A stretch of DNA of 64,000 nucleotides, taken from contig NZ_CP023564.1 in assembly GCF_002407065.1 (NCBI RefSeq), positions 2,790,001 to 2,854,000 on the forward strand, in the 5' to 3' direction. The notes under the pieces were generated by a model, which saw only the letters and a program-made list of their open reading frames with translations, searched no databases and had not been told where the DNA came from. How positions within the stretch are numbered: the first letter of the stretch is position 1; every line of letters starts with the position of its first letter. Shown here one piece after another: positions 19,170 to 34,122 of this stretch. The DNA comes from Brachybacterium ginsengisoli (lineage in GTDB: Bacteria > Actinomycetota > Actinomycetes > Actinomycetales > Dermabacteraceae). A program made the position numbers and the translations under genes.

Positions 19170-20041
19170 CGCTCGCCCTCCTCATCCGTCGCGTCCTGTC
19201 CCTCGAGCCGTTCCGAGGAGTACAGGGTGGTGGAGGTATAGACGGACCCGGAGTAGGTGGGGGTCCAGGCCGGTTCGGCCGGGGGCTGCGACGCGGGGCT
19301 CTCTGATGTCTCGAGCGCCGCGGCGGGCTCCGGCTCGGCGCCATACGGCTCGACCGCATCCGGCTCGGCGCCATCCGGTGCCACAGGGACCGGTATGACG
19401 GGTGCCGCTCCCGGCGCCAGCTCGTCCGCTCCGACGGGGCCTGCCGGCACGGCCGAGGACTCGCGCCCGGCACCCGCACCGTTGCTGTCGCTCGTCGCGT
19501 CCCCGCCCGGTTCCACCGGATCGCGGCGGAGCTCCCTGAGGATCTCGAGGAGCGCGCGCGCTCCCCCTGCGGTCTCGTACGCCGAGTCCCAGGGGATCCC
19601 GGCACGACTCGCCCGGCCGCGCAGCTCCTCGACACCGATCGTGAGCGTCGGCACGTCCGTAGTCGCGACGCTCTCGGCACCCGCCGTCCCCGCCGTGCCC
19701 CGCTCGGCACGGCGACCCGCGGCCCCGGCCTGCTCGCGACGGCGGACGGCATGCGCCCGCTTCGCGGACTGGTACGGGATCACGCCGAGCAGCAGGACGC
19801 AGAACAGCATGAGGACCATGAAGAAGTCCTCGTGGAGCAGGGACGTCGCGCCACGCGGCAGGTGATCCCCGAGCAGCATCTCCAGCCGCACCCTGAGCAG
19901 CCGGAAGGGCCTCTGGCCGTCGTCGTAGAAGGGCCCGATCAGCAGCACCAGGCACACCAGGATCACCGGCACCGCCAACGCCAGCACGGCGGTCGGCGGC
20001 ACACCCCCGGACGGCTCAGACCGGCGGGACGTCTCGTTCAT
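19166..20041 (-). CDS. Long GIPW-motif membrane protein, copy 1 of duplicated module
   Basis: A 291-residue paralogue of the 17643-18554 product. It has two helices (AVLALAVPVILVCLVLLIGPFY; FFMVLMLFCVLLLGVIPY), a basic loop, RASRAGIPWDSAYETAGGAR then ALLEILREL, a long Ala/Glu/Pro linker with a 10-residue repeat (DGAEPDAVEP, YGAEPEP), and the tail SGSVYTSTTLYSSERLE. The ATG at 20041 lies 10 bases after the guaB3 stop, so it is very likely co-transcribed with guaB3. Function is unknown, and a purine link cannot be inferred from position alone. Confidence 0.75.
   Translation of the reverse strand: MNETSRRSEPSGGVPPTAVLALAVPVILVCLVLLIGPFYDDGQRPFRLLRVRLEMLLGDHLPRGATSLLHEDFFMVLMLFCVLLLGVIPYQSAKRAHAVRRREQAGAAGRRAERGTAGTAGAESVATTDVPTLTIGVEELRGRASRAGIPWDSAYETAGGARALLEILRELRRDPVEPGGDATSDSNGAGAGRESSAVPAGPVGADELAPGAAPVIPVPVAPDGAEPDAVEPYGAEPEPAAALETSESPASQPPAEPAWTPTYSGSVYTSTTLYSSERLEGQDATDEEGER
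19329..19374. repeat. Short in-gene direct repeat in a linker
   Basis: The 16-base unit TCCGGCTCGGCGCCAT occurs at 19329-19344 and 19359-19374, a 30-base period that encodes the GAEPDAVEPY-type linker repeat. Confidence 0.7.
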
Positions 20042-20051
20042 CGGGCATCGG

Positions 20052-21161
20052 TCACGGCTTCGCGACGACGTCGACCCGCTGGAACTCCTTGAGATCGAGG
20101 TAGCCCGTGGTGGCCATCGCGTGGCGCAGGGCCCCGACCAGGTTGGTGTTGCCATCGGCCGAGATCGACGGGCCGAAGAGGATCTGCTCGAGCGGTGCCA
20201 CCGTGCCCACGCTGACCCGGTGCCCTCGGGTGAGCGTCGGGTGGTGGGCCTCGCTGCCCCAGTGATGGCCGTGGCCCGGGGCCTCCTCCGCGCGCGCGAG
20301 CGCCGCACCGACCATGAGCCCGTCGGCGCCGCAGGCGATGGCCTTGACCAGGTCGCCCGAGCGGCCCAGTCCGCCGTCGGCGATGACGTGCACGTAGCGG
20401 CCGCCGGACTCGTCCATGTAGTCGCGGCGGGCTGCGGCGACGTCGGCCACCGCACCGGCCAGCGGCACGGAGATGCCGAGGGTCTCCTCGGTGGTCTGCG
20501 AGGCCCCGCCGCCGAAGCCGACGAGCACGCCGGCGGCGCCGGTGCGCATCAGGTGCAGGGCCGCGGTGTAGGTCGCGCAGCCGCCCACGATCACCGGGAC
20601 GTCGAGCTCGTAGATGAACCTCTTGAGGTTCAGCGGCTCACGGCTCGTCGAGACGTGCTCCGCCGAGACCGTGGTGCCGCGGATGAAGAAGAGGTCCACG
20701 CCCGCGTCGACGACGGTCTTCCAGTGCTCCTGGGTGCGCTGCGGCGAGAGCGATCCGGCGGCGGTGACGCCGGCGTCGCGCAGCTGCTGGAGGCGGTCGC
20801 GGATGAGCTCGGACTTGACCGGCTCCTCGTACGCGGTGCGCATCACCGAGACGACCTCGTCGTCGGAGGCCTGTGCGATCCGTTCGAACTGGGAGGTCGG
20901 GTCCTCGTAGCGGGTCCAGAGGCCCTCGAGGTCCAGCACGCCCAGACCGCCGAGACGGCCCAGCTCGATGGCGGTGTCCGGGGACATCAGGGAGTCCATC
21001 GGGGCCGCGAAGATCGGGATGTCGAAGTGGTAGGCGTCCACCTGCCACGAGGTGGAGACGTCCTCCGGGTCCCGGGTGCGCCGGGAGGGCACCACCGCCA
21101 CGTCATCCAGGCTGTAGCTGCGGCGTCCCCGCTTGTTGCGGCCGATCTCGATCTCGCTCAT
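20052..21161 (-). CDS. guaB3: GuaB3-family IMP dehydrogenase-related protein
   Basis: A 369-residue TIM-barrel protein of the IMPDH/GMP-reductase superfamily without CBS domains. SYSLDDVAVVPSRRTRDPEDV and FDIPIFAAPMDSLMSP match the actinobacterial GuaB3 group, which sits beside the true GuaB. A phosphate-binding GFGGGAS-type loop and VIADGGLGRSGDLVKAIACGAD are present. Biochemical role of GuaB3 is uncertain; some related proteins are reported to act as GMP reductases. The ATG at 21161 has a TAGACT ten bases upstream. It heads a probable operon with the GIPW membrane modules. Confidence 0.88.
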   Translation of the reverse strand: MSEIEIGRNKRGRRSYSLDDVAVVPSRRTRDPEDVSTSWQVDAYHFDIPIFAAPMDSLMSPDTAIELGRLGGLGVLDLEGLWTRYEDPTSQFERIAQASDDEVVSVMRTAYEEPVKSELIRDRLQQLRDAGVTAAGSLSPQRTQEHWKTVVDAGVDLFFIRGTTVSAEHVSTSREPLNLKRFIYELDVPVIVGGCATYTAALHLMRTGAAGVLVGFGGGASQTTEETLGISVPLAGAVADVAAARRDYMDESGGRYVHVIADGGLGRSGDLVKAIACGADGLMVGAALARAEEAPGHGHHWGSEAHHPTLTRGHRVSVGTVAPLEQILFGPSISADGNTNLVGALRHAMATTGYLDLKEFQRVDVVAKP

Positions 21162-21229
21162 CACACCGGGGAGTCTACCGTCGGCGCGACCGGTCCCGTC
21201 CCCGCGCCCGGTGCGGGCGCGTCGCGGGC

Positions 21230-21235
21230 TACCGT
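21230..21235 (+). promoter_or_regulatory. Putative -10 box, leaderless membrane-protein gene
   Basis: TACCGT, six bases (GGAGCG), then the ATG at 21242. It is back to back with the guaB3 promoter (minus-strand TAGACT at 21172-21177). Confidence 0.5.
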
Positions 21236-21241
21236 GGAGCG

Positions 21242-21895
21242 ATGCGCTCCGACCGTGCCTCCGGCCCCGACCCCGAGCAGGGGCTCGAGCCCGTTCCGGC
21301 GGAGGGGCCGACGGAGGGGTCCGCGGACGGGCTCCCGGAGGAGCTCGCCGCCTTCCCGCGGCTGGATGCGGAGGGGATGATCGTCGGCGCCGAGCAGGAC
21401 GGCCAGGCACCCGCCCCGCTGTCAGGCCCCTCTCCCCTGCTGCCGGGGCTGGTCGCCATCGCGGGCGTGGTCCTGACAGTGCTCGCCGTCCTCGCGACGG
21501 TGCGCACCGTCTCCGCCGCGGGCCAGGCGCGGCCGATGCTCGTGCCGGTACTGGTCGCGGGGCTCGCGCTCGGCGGATACTCGATGACCCGCCTGCTGCA
21601 GCTGCTGCTCCTGGCGACCTCGCGCGCTCGTCGTCGGGCGGCCGGCGCGGACCTGCCGCCGGTGCGATGGCAGCTGCTCGACGACCACTCCCTCCATGCC
21701 GTCTGGGTAAGCGGCGTCGGCGCCTCGATCGGCCTGATGGGGCTGCTCGGGGTGTGGTCCCTGCTGGACGGCCACCCCTCCGGGCTCGAACCGGGCTGGC
21801 CGTTGCTGCTCGTCGGCGGCGGGGCGGCCCTGATGGCCCATCTCGCCCGTCAGCGCGCCTCCCGCGCCTGGCAGGAGGCCGGCGAGGTGGAGTGA
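21242..21895 (+). CDS. Membrane protein, unknown function
   Basis: A 217-residue protein not recognised. An acidic Pro/Glu-rich N-terminal 65 residues precede four likely helices (LVAIAGVVLTVLAVLATV; LVPVLVAGLALGGYSMTRLL; GVGASIGLMGLLGVWSLL; WPLLLVGGGAALMAHLA). The layout resembles DUF3180-type actinobacterial membrane proteins, but I cannot assign it confidently. It is divergent from guaB3 and convergent with the exonuclease gene. Confidence 0.7.
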   Translation: MRSDRASGPDPEQGLEPVPAEGPTEGSADGLPEELAAFPRLDAEGMIVGAEQDGQAPAPLSGPSPLLPGLVAIAGVVLTVLAVLATVRTVSAAGQARPMLVPVLVAGLALGGYSMTRLLQLLLLATSRARRRAAGADLPPVRWQLLDDHSLHAVWVSGVGASIGLMGLLGVWSLLDGHPSGLEPGWPLLLVGGGAALMAHLARQRASRAWQEAGEVE

Positions 21896-21911
21896 GCCGG
21901 GGCCGGACGGG

Positions 21912-22622
21912 TCAGAGCGGCCAGGTGGTGCTGACGTCCGGCGTCTTGCCCTTCTTCGTCAGCCACTCGTTCATCCCCTCGGCCCAGCGTCGGTGCCAGC
22001 CGGTCTGCTCGCGGTGGAGCTCCTCGAGGGTGGAGCCTGCGACCTTCGGGTACTTGGCCGCGATCGCCCGCACCACGTCGAGGGTCGCGGAGACGTCGAC
22101 GTCCGCGGTGTGGAGACGGCCGTCCTGCTCGATGCCGAAGTGGGCGAGCACGTCGGTGAGGGTGCGCTTGCCCTTGCGGTAGCGATCCACCCCGCGATCG
22201 ATCACGAGCCCGTCGATCACCGGGGCGATGTCGTGCCCGAGGCGCTGGGTGAGGGTGGGCAGGCCCAGCCGCGTCAGCTCGTTCTCGAGGATCGCGAGGT
22301 CGAAGCTGATGTTGAAGGCGACCAGCGGAATGTCCTTCGCGAGGGCGTCCGCGATCATCGAGGCGACCTCGTCGAGCGCCTCGGCGCCCTTCATGCCGTG
22401 GGCCCGCGCATGCTCGGTGCTGATGCCGTGCACGCGCTGCGCCGGCTCCGGGATGTCCATCTCCGGATCGATCAGCCAGGTCGCGACGGTCTCGTTCTCC
22501 CGGCCCGGACCCACTGAGTGCACCAGGGCGACCGTGACGATCCGGTCGCTCGCGACGTTCGTCCCGGTGGTCTCGGTGTCGAAACCGAGCAGCGGGGCAT
22601 CGATCCAGGAAGAAGTGCTCAT
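21912..22622 (-). CDS. DEDDh 3'-5' exonuclease (DNA polymerase III epsilon-like)
   Basis: A 236-residue exonuclease-domain protein. ExoI FDTETTG is at residues 14-20, ExoII NISFDLAIL near 105, and ExoIII HTADVDVSATLDV near 165, giving the DEDD metal ligands and the histidine base. Such stand-alone proteins trim DNA or RNA 3' ends, and the substrate here is unknown. TAAGCT lies six bases before the ATG. The C-terminal 40 residues have a Trp-rich GWHRRWAEGMNEWL seen in actinobacterial members. Confidence 0.88.
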   Translation of the reverse strand: MSTSSWIDAPLLGFDTETTGTNVASDRIVTVALVHSVGPGRENETVATWLIDPEMDIPEPAQRVHGISTEHARAHGMKGAEALDEVASMIADALAKDIPLVAFNISFDLAILENELTRLGLPTLTQRLGHDIAPVIDGLVIDRGVDRYRKGKRTLTDVLAHFGIEQDGRLHTADVDVSATLDVVRAIAAKYPKVAGSTLEELHREQTGWHRRWAEGMNEWLTKKGKTPDVSTTWPL

Positions 22623-22628
22623 GGAACC

Positions 22629-22634
22629 AGCTTA
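22629..22634 (-). promoter_or_regulatory. Putative -10 box, leaderless exonuclease gene
   Basis: Minus-strand TAAGCT, six bases (GGTTCC), then the ATG at 22622. Confidence 0.5.
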
Positions 22635-22760
22635 GGGGCGGGTCCCGACCGACGGCGCCGGGCCGACGCCGATGTGGACGCGAGGGCCGCGGGCAGGAAT
22701 GATCGCGGGACGGCCGTCCCTCCCGGCGCGTCACAGCACCACGATCCTCGAGGAGTCCGC

Positions 22761-23198
22761 ATGACCGCTCCGTCCCTGTACCTGCACCTGCCCGGCACCG
22801 CCGCCGAGGCGCTCGACTTCTACCGAGGCGTGTTCGGCGGGGAGATCGAGCACCACACCTTCGCCCAGTTCGAGCGCACCGACGGCCCCAGCGCGGCCAT
22901 CGCCCACGGAGTGCTCCGCGGCGCGGTGGAGCTGTACGTCTCCGATGCCGGCGAGCACGATGAGCCGTTCGCGGCCCGCGGTCTCATGGTCGCGCTGCTC
23001 GGCCGCGCCGAGCCGACCACCCTGCGCACCTGGTTCGTCAGCCTCTCCGAAGGGGGCGACGTGATCGACGAGCTGCAGCGTCGACCCTGGGGCGCCTCCG
23101 ACGGACGGGTACGCGATCGGTACGGCGTCCAGTGGCTGATCGGCTACGAGCACGGCACCGACTCCGCGGGACAGGCGATGACCACCGCCGACGCCTGA
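22761..23198 (+). CDS. VOC-family (PhnB-like) protein
   Basis: A 145-residue protein with the VOC fold pattern in PhnB style. It begins SLYLHLPGTAAEALDFYRGVFGGEIE, which is typical, and ends with RVRDRYGVQWLIGY, the last strand of the fold. The repeated beta-alpha-beta-beta-beta halves are visible. PhnB-like members are often annotated as glyoxalases but mostly lack proof of activity. AGGAG lies seven bases before the ATG. Single gene. Confidence 0.8.
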   Translation: MTAPSLYLHLPGTAAEALDFYRGVFGGEIEHHTFAQFERTDGPSAAIAHGVLRGAVELYVSDAGEHDEPFAARGLMVALLGRAEPTTLRTWFVSLSEGGDVIDELQRRPWGASDGRVRDRYGVQWLIGYEHGTDSAGQAMTTADA

Positions 23199-23228
23199 GG
23201 GGCGCCGGTGGTCGGTTAGTGGCGCCCT
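23199..23228 (+). terminator. Possible terminator after the VOC gene
   Basis: An 8-bp GC-rich stem (23199-23206 with 23221-23228, arm GGGGCGCC with one G-T end pair) around a 14-base loop directly after the stop codon. Confidence 0.45.
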
Positions 23229-23328
23229 GGCGATGACTGTGCCGATATCGCCGTACTCGTCGCCCAGGCGCCCGCAGCCGACCAGATCCGCGGCGCCACG
23301 GGGCTCAGCGGCACCGCGAGCGGTCTCG

Positions 23329-23790
23329 TCAGAGCTCGCCGCTCCCCAGTGTCATGGCACCGAGCAGCACCGGCACCGTGAGAACAGGGGCGATCGTCGC
23401 GACCCCGATCGCCACGGCGGCACGGACCGCGCCCCGACCGCGGACCAGAGCGACGATCCCCGACACGACCGCGGCGATCCCCGCCGACGTCCACAGCAGG
23501 AGCGATCCGAACGCCACGAGCACGGAGGCCTGATACCAGGCGGGGGTGTCCGTGAGGTAGTAACCGGAGGCGGACTCCATCGGAACGACCGTCAGACCCA
23601 CGTACGCCATCGCCGCCGTGGCTCCGAGGAGTGCCAGGAGCGAGAGCCCCAGCGCCCACGAGGAAAGCCGTGCCCGTACAGGGCGCTCGTCTCCCTCGGC
23701 CGGGGCGGGGCCGAGTGCGGCGGCAGTCGGGGAACCGGTCACGGAAGCGCTCTGGATGCTCATGGGATCGATGCTGGAAGCGCAGCTCAC
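23329..23790 (-). CDS. Small membrane protein (DUF4190-like layout), unknown function
   Basis: A 153-residue protein with three hydrophobic segments (ALGLSLLALLGATAAMAYVGL; LVAFGSLLLWTSAGIAAVVSGIVALV; AAVAIGVATIAPVLTVPVLL) after a polar, Ala/Pro-rich N-terminus. The short helices with a GIVALVRGRGAVRAAVAIG connector recall DUF4190-type proteins, which is only a resemblance. The start is uncertain: the GTG at 23790 has a GGTGGGA upstream, while an ATG at 23763 would remove nine residues. Confidence 0.6.
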   Translation of the reverse strand: MSCASSIDPMSIQSASVTGSPTAAALGPAPAEGDERPVRARLSSWALGLSLLALLGATAAMAYVGLTVVPMESASGYYLTDTPAWYQASVLVAFGSLLLWTSAGIAAVVSGIVALVRGRGAVRAAVAIGVATIAPVLTVPVLLGAMTLGSGEL

Positions 23791-23820
23791 CGTGTCCCAC
23801 CGTGCAACCCTGACCGCGGC

Positions 23821-23838
23821 GCGGGGGCTATCCCCCGC
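23821..23838 (-). terminator. Short hairpin downstream of guaB
   Basis: A 7-bp perfect stem GCGGGGG/CCCCCGC with a four-base loop lies 12 bases after the guaB stop. There is no U-run, so termination is uncertain. Confidence 0.4.
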
Positions 23839-23849
23839 CGCCGCGCCGA

Positions 23850-29141
<5,292 letters not shown>

Positions 29142-29145
<4 letters not shown>

Positions 29146-29843
29146 AGCCCCCACACGATGAAGGTGAGCAGGTTGTGGCCGATGTAGATCAGCAGCAGGG
29201 CCGCCAGCAGCAGGTTGGGGTGGCGGTCCACGAAGCTCAGCGCCTGAGGGGCCTGCCGGCTCAGCTCGAGCGGGGTGATCGCGTCGATGTGCTCGATGCG
29301 CACCCCGGCCTCCCGTGCACGGTGCAGGGTCATCTCCTGGGCGCGCGGCCCGAAGAAGCGGCTCGAGACGGCGAGGATCCGTCGGCCGTCGGCATCCATC
29401 ACGTACACCCCGTCATAGGCGGTCTCGGGGGCGTCCAGCGCCTCGGCCGCCGCGGAGCCGCGGTCGATGTCCCGGGCCGCGATCACCTGGCCCACGTCCT
29501 CCCAGCGAGCGGTGCGGGTCCGACGGAACAGGCTGCGCAGCACGAAGCCCTGATCGTCGATCTGCAGCCAGGAGGTGATCACCCGCAGGCACGCCACCGT
29601 CACCGCCATCGCGATCAGCACCCAGATGATCAGCGGGAGGGTGAACAGAGCGTCGTGCATCAGCGCCGGATCGCGCCAGAGCTTCTGGCCCACGAAGGAG
29701 ATGATCACGAGGAACTCGAGCACCACGAGGAAGACGGCGGCCACCACGAGGCTGCCGATCACCACGGCGGCGGGTGGCCCGAAGGTCCGGGTGGGGAGGG
29801 CCCCGTCCTCTATCGAGGAGGTCGTCTCGGGCGTGCTGATCAC
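29142..29843 (-). CDS. Membrane protein with PH-like domain, unknown function
   Basis: A 233-residue protein. Two N-terminal helices (AAVVIGSLVVAAVFLVVLEFLVII; LPLIIWVLIAMAVTVACL) come first. A PH-like beta-rich section follows (LQIDDQGFVLRSLFRRTRTARWEDVGQVIAARDID ... GVYVMDADGRRILAVSSRFFG), and a last helix at LLLAALLLIYIGHNLL. Tandem GTG codons occur at 29846 and 29843; the second has the better spacing to AGGAGG. A minus-strand TAAGAT about 90 bases upstream is a plausible -10. It heads a short operon with the pseudouridine synthase. Confidence 0.7.
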
Positions 29844-30017
29844 CACTGCTCCTCCTGTCCTCGTGCTGCGGTCGGGTGCTGGTCCCGGCCTCGGGCTCTG
29901 GTCCGTTGTGACTCAGCCCATCTTAGGCGGAGCGGCGACATGCCAGGAACGGCACGCCGCGCTGCGGTGTCGACGCCGCACCCGCCCCGACCAGCGGTGT
30001 TGGGCGGGGACGACGAC

Positions 30018-30055
30018 GGGGCGGGCGGCACGGGTCACCCCCTGCCGCCCGCCCC
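30018..30055 (-). terminator. groEL terminator
   Basis: A perfect 13-bp stem (30018-30030 with 30043-30055, arm GGGGCGGGCGGCA) with a 12-base loop, about 50 bases past the groEL stop. Confidence 0.75.
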
Positions 30056-30107
30056 GGGCGGTGCGAACCTGCTCAGCGGTGTGCCGAGCGGTTCACGACC
30101 TCATCGA

Positions 30108-31697
<1,590 letters not shown>

Positions 31698-31994
31698 TCA
31701 GGCCTCGATGATCGCGAGGATGTCGCGTGCGCCGAGGACGAGGAACTCCTCGTTGCCGTACTTCAGCTCGGTGCCGCCGTACTTGGAGAAGACGACCTTG
31801 TCGCCGACCTTGACGTCCATGGGCACACGGGCGCCCTTGTCGTCAAAACGACCGGCGCCGACGGCGACGACCTCGCCCTCCTGGGGCTTCTCCTTCGCGG
31901 TGTCAGGGATGACCAGGCCGGAGGCCGTGGTCTGCTCTGCCTCGAGCGGCTTGACGACGACGCGATCCTCGAGGGGCTTGATGGAGACCGACAT
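31698..31994 (-). CDS. groES: Co-chaperonin GroES
   Basis: The 98-residue lid of the GroEL chamber. [34 protein letters not shown] includes the mobile loop that docks on Gro[13 protein letters not shown] closes the protein. GGAGTGAG precedes the ATG at 31994. The leader of about 140 bases contains the -10 at 32141 and CIRCE further up, so the operon is under HrcA-type repression. Confidence 0.97.
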   Translation of the reverse strand: MSVSIKPLEDRVVVKPLEAEQTTASGLVIPDTAKEKPQEGEVVAVGAGRFDDKGARVPMDVKVGDKVVFSKYGGTELKYGNEEFLVLGARDILAIIEA

Positions 31995-32140
31995 GCGGCT
32001 CACTCCTTCATGAAGAGATGTGACTCTGCGTGAGTTCTTGGGTGGCGGGACCCGTTCCCGATCGTCGTCGCGGTGCCGACCGGGGTGGAATCCTCTGCGG
32101 CAGCCTCTGGCACTCTCGGCCGTCGACTGCCAACGGCGCA

Positions 32141-32170
32141 ACTCTAGGACCTTCGCTGGCACTCATGCAA
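32141..32170 (-). promoter_or_regulatory. groES-groEL promoter
   Basis: On the minus strand a -35 TTGCAT (32170-32165) and a -10 TAGAGT (32146-32141) are 18 bases apart. The -35 lies inside the spacer of the CIRCE element, so repressor and RNA polymerase would compete directly. Confidence 0.7.
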
Positions 32171-32182
32171 GGTGAGTGCTAA
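32156..32182. promoter_or_regulatory. CIRCE operator (HrcA-binding site)
   Basis: On the minus strand TTAGCACTC, a nine-base spacer, then GAGTGCCAG. The first arm is a perfect match to the CIRCE consensus TTAGCACTC-N9-GAGTGCTAA and the second arm differs at two bases. It lies just upstream of groES. hrcA itself is not in the window. Confidence 0.88.
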
Positions 32183-33666
32183 ACCGATGGGTCGCCGGCA
32201 TCCTCTTCCTGAGCTGACCAGCGTGCACGTTTCCAGCGGTCTGCCCACAGACTGCCGACGAAGGCGCCTGCGAGGGTCGATGCCCAGGGGATCCCCAGCC
32301 CGATCGCGAGGAATGCGCCGAAAGCGGTGTCGGCACCCGACCCCTGGGACACGACGACGTCGGGAAGCACCGTGTGCGCGAGGAGCAGCGCGGCCACGGG
32401 CAGCAGGATCATCAGGACCGACACGACCGAACCGGCCCTCGCCGCCCGCCGACGTGACCGACGAGGGGCCGTCGGCCCGATCGACCGGAGCGGGCCGCGC
32501 GTCGGCCGGGTGCGCGGATCGCCGATCTCGGCGTCATCCACCGCCGCGATGCCCACCCCGAGCACCGACAGCGCGAACGCCGCGGGGCCGACGAGTGCGA
32601 GCACGGGCAGGAGGGTGCGCAGCAGCGCGCCCGCCGCGGCCAGGTCCTGGGAGGAGGGCCGGTCCGGGAGACCGAGTCCGACGCCGAAGAGACCGGCGCC
32701 CAGCGCGGCGGCCTGCCATCCCACCACCATGGCGATCAGGAGCCACAGGAGGGCGCTCTGCGCGAGCAGCGAGGCGCGCACCTCGGGCCGCGCCTCCCGG
32801 GCCTCGACCTCCCGTCGGCTCTCCTCGAGGCGATGCGTACGCCGGAGATGTTCGAGCTGCCCGAGCTGGGCCTGCACTTCGACGGCCGCTCGCTCCTGCG
32901 GGGAGACCCAGCCCTCCCTGAGCTGCTTGAGCAGCGTGGCGATCGCCGTGCCGAGCACGGGCCGGGAGGAGAGGAGCCGCAGCGGGAGCAGCCGGTCCAG
33001 GGTCTCTCGCGGGATGGCGCGCACCACGGTGACCACACGCTGGATCTCTCCCGGCCGCGGCGCGACCGGGGTGACCTCGAGGTCGGCTCCGATGTCCCCC
33101 TGGCCCTCGTCGAGGACCTCGAGATGGCGGACGAGCTCGGCATGGCCCGCCGCGGCCGCCCGGTCGAGAGTCGGGTCCGCCAGGAGCCTGCGGAGATCGC
33201 CGATCATGCGGTGCGCCGCGAGATGGTCGATCCCCACCAGCTCGGTGCGGAGGCGCCGGGACCGCAGGGCCATGAGGACCTCGTCGAAGAGGTCCAGGAC
33301 CACTCCTCCGGCGTCGCGCATCCAGCCCAGGGCGGTGGGGGCGGGCACGAGGCGTTCGAGCTCCTCGGGGGTGAGGTCGTCGTCGGCGAGCGCGTCCATC
33401 TGCTCCCCCAGGCGGTCGAGGTCGCCATGGGTGCGCACGCCCTCGAGGCGGGGGATCTTGATCCCGGACGCCCGCGCCTCCTCGAGCACGCGCTGGACCT
33501 CGGAGAGCCGGCGCACGCTCGTCGCGGGGAGTCCGAGGGCGAGCAGCAGCTGTCCGATCCCGACCCAGAGGAAGGTCTCGTCCAGCAGGGCGCCGAGCCA
33601 TCGCGGAAGAGGGCGGTCGGGGCCCGTTCTCCGCTCGAGGAATCGGTCGATGAACCACTCGTGCAC
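32179..33666 (-). CDS. Large membrane protein, unknown function
   Basis: A 495-residue protein I do not recognise. The N-terminal 290 residues are predicted mostly helical and charged (repeated Leu/Glu/Arg heptad-like segments), with one hydrophobic stretch near 30. A charged coiled segment with RRTHRLEESRREVEAREARPE follows, then four C-terminal helices (ALLWLLIAMVVGWQAAALGAG; LLRTLLPVLALVGPAAFALSVLG; VVSVLMILLPVAALLLAH; AFGAFLAIGLGIPWASTLAGA). The GTG at 33666 follows GATGAT at six bases. The TAG stop lies inside the CIRCE arm of the next operon. Confidence 0.65.
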   Translation of the reverse strand: MHEWFIDRFLERRTGPDRPLPRWLGALLDETFLWVGIGQLLLALGLPATSVRRLSEVQRVLEEARASGIKIPRLEGVRTHGDLDRLGEQMDALADDDLTPEELERLVPAPTALGWMRDAGGVVLDLFDEVLMALRSRRLRTELVGIDHLAAHRMIGDLRRLLADPTLDRAAAAGHAELVRHLEVLDEGQGDIGADLEVTPVAPRPGEIQRVVTVVRAIPRETLDRLLPLRLLSSRPVLGTAIATLLKQLREGWVSPQERAAVEVQAQLGQLEHLRRTHRLEESRREVEAREARPEVRASLLAQSALLWLLIAMVVGWQAAALGAGLFGVGLGLPDRPSSQDLAAAGALLRTLLPVLALVGPAAFALSVLGVGIAAVDDAEIGDPRTRPTRGPLRSIGPTAPRRSRRRAARAGSVVSVLMILLPVAALLLAHTVLPDVVVSQGSGADTAFGAFLAIGLGIPWASTLAGAFVGSLWADRWKRARWSAQEEDAGDPSV

Positions 33667-33808
33667 GAGCCCATCATCCCGCGCCGCGGCCTCCTCCGGG
33701 CCCAGGACGCCCCGGTTCCCCCAGTGGTCTCGAACTCCGTCCCGAGAGCCCGACGAGCACCAGGTCACACCCTTTTTGTGAAGCTGGCAACTTGGACATG
33801 TCCACTCC

Positions 33809-33837
33809 GTGACACCGCTGAGCACGCGGAGTACCAA
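33809..33837 (+). promoter_or_regulatory. Possible promoter of the 57-residue gene
   Basis: GTGACA (33809-33814) and TACCAA (33832-33837) are 17 bases apart, a fair -35/-10 match about 80 bases before the start at 33919. A perfect 12-base palindrome TGGACATGTCCA at 33793-33804 touches the -35 and could be an operator. Confidence 0.4.
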
Positions 33838-33918
33838 TAGGGATATCGACTCCGCCGGCGCCCCTGCGATCCAGAGCGTCGGCGGATCACCTCGCACACC
33901 ACCGAAAGGGCATCGATC

Positions 33919-34092
33919 ATGACCTTCCTCCGTTCCCTCAGCTCCACCCTGGGCCGCCTCTCCGACCGCATGCAGGGTCAGGACATCGAGCGCGCCGACG
34001 CCGCGTCGGACCGCCGCTTCGGCAGCAACTACGCCGCGCTCGTGCGCAGCCACTCGACCCAGGGGATCAGCCCCCTCAGCATGGGTCGCTGA
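33919..34092 (+). CDS. Small 57-residue protein, unknown function
   Basis: A short gene with good support. It has an ATG at 33919 preceded by GAAAGGG at about eight bases, G/C in nearly all third positions, its own upstream promoter-like sequence and a hairpin after the stop. The product begins MTFLRSLSSTLGRLSDRM, an amphipathic helix, then a polar section with DAASDRRFGSNYAA and ends LSMGR. It has no cysteine and no membrane span. The family is unknown to me, and the arrangement suggests a well-expressed stand-alone small protein. Confidence 0.65.
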   Translation: MTFLRSLSSTLGRLSDRMQGQDIERADAASDRRFGSNYAALVRSHSTQGISPLSMGR

Positions 34093-34122
34093 CCGAGGCC
34101 GATACCGGCGAACAACGACGGA

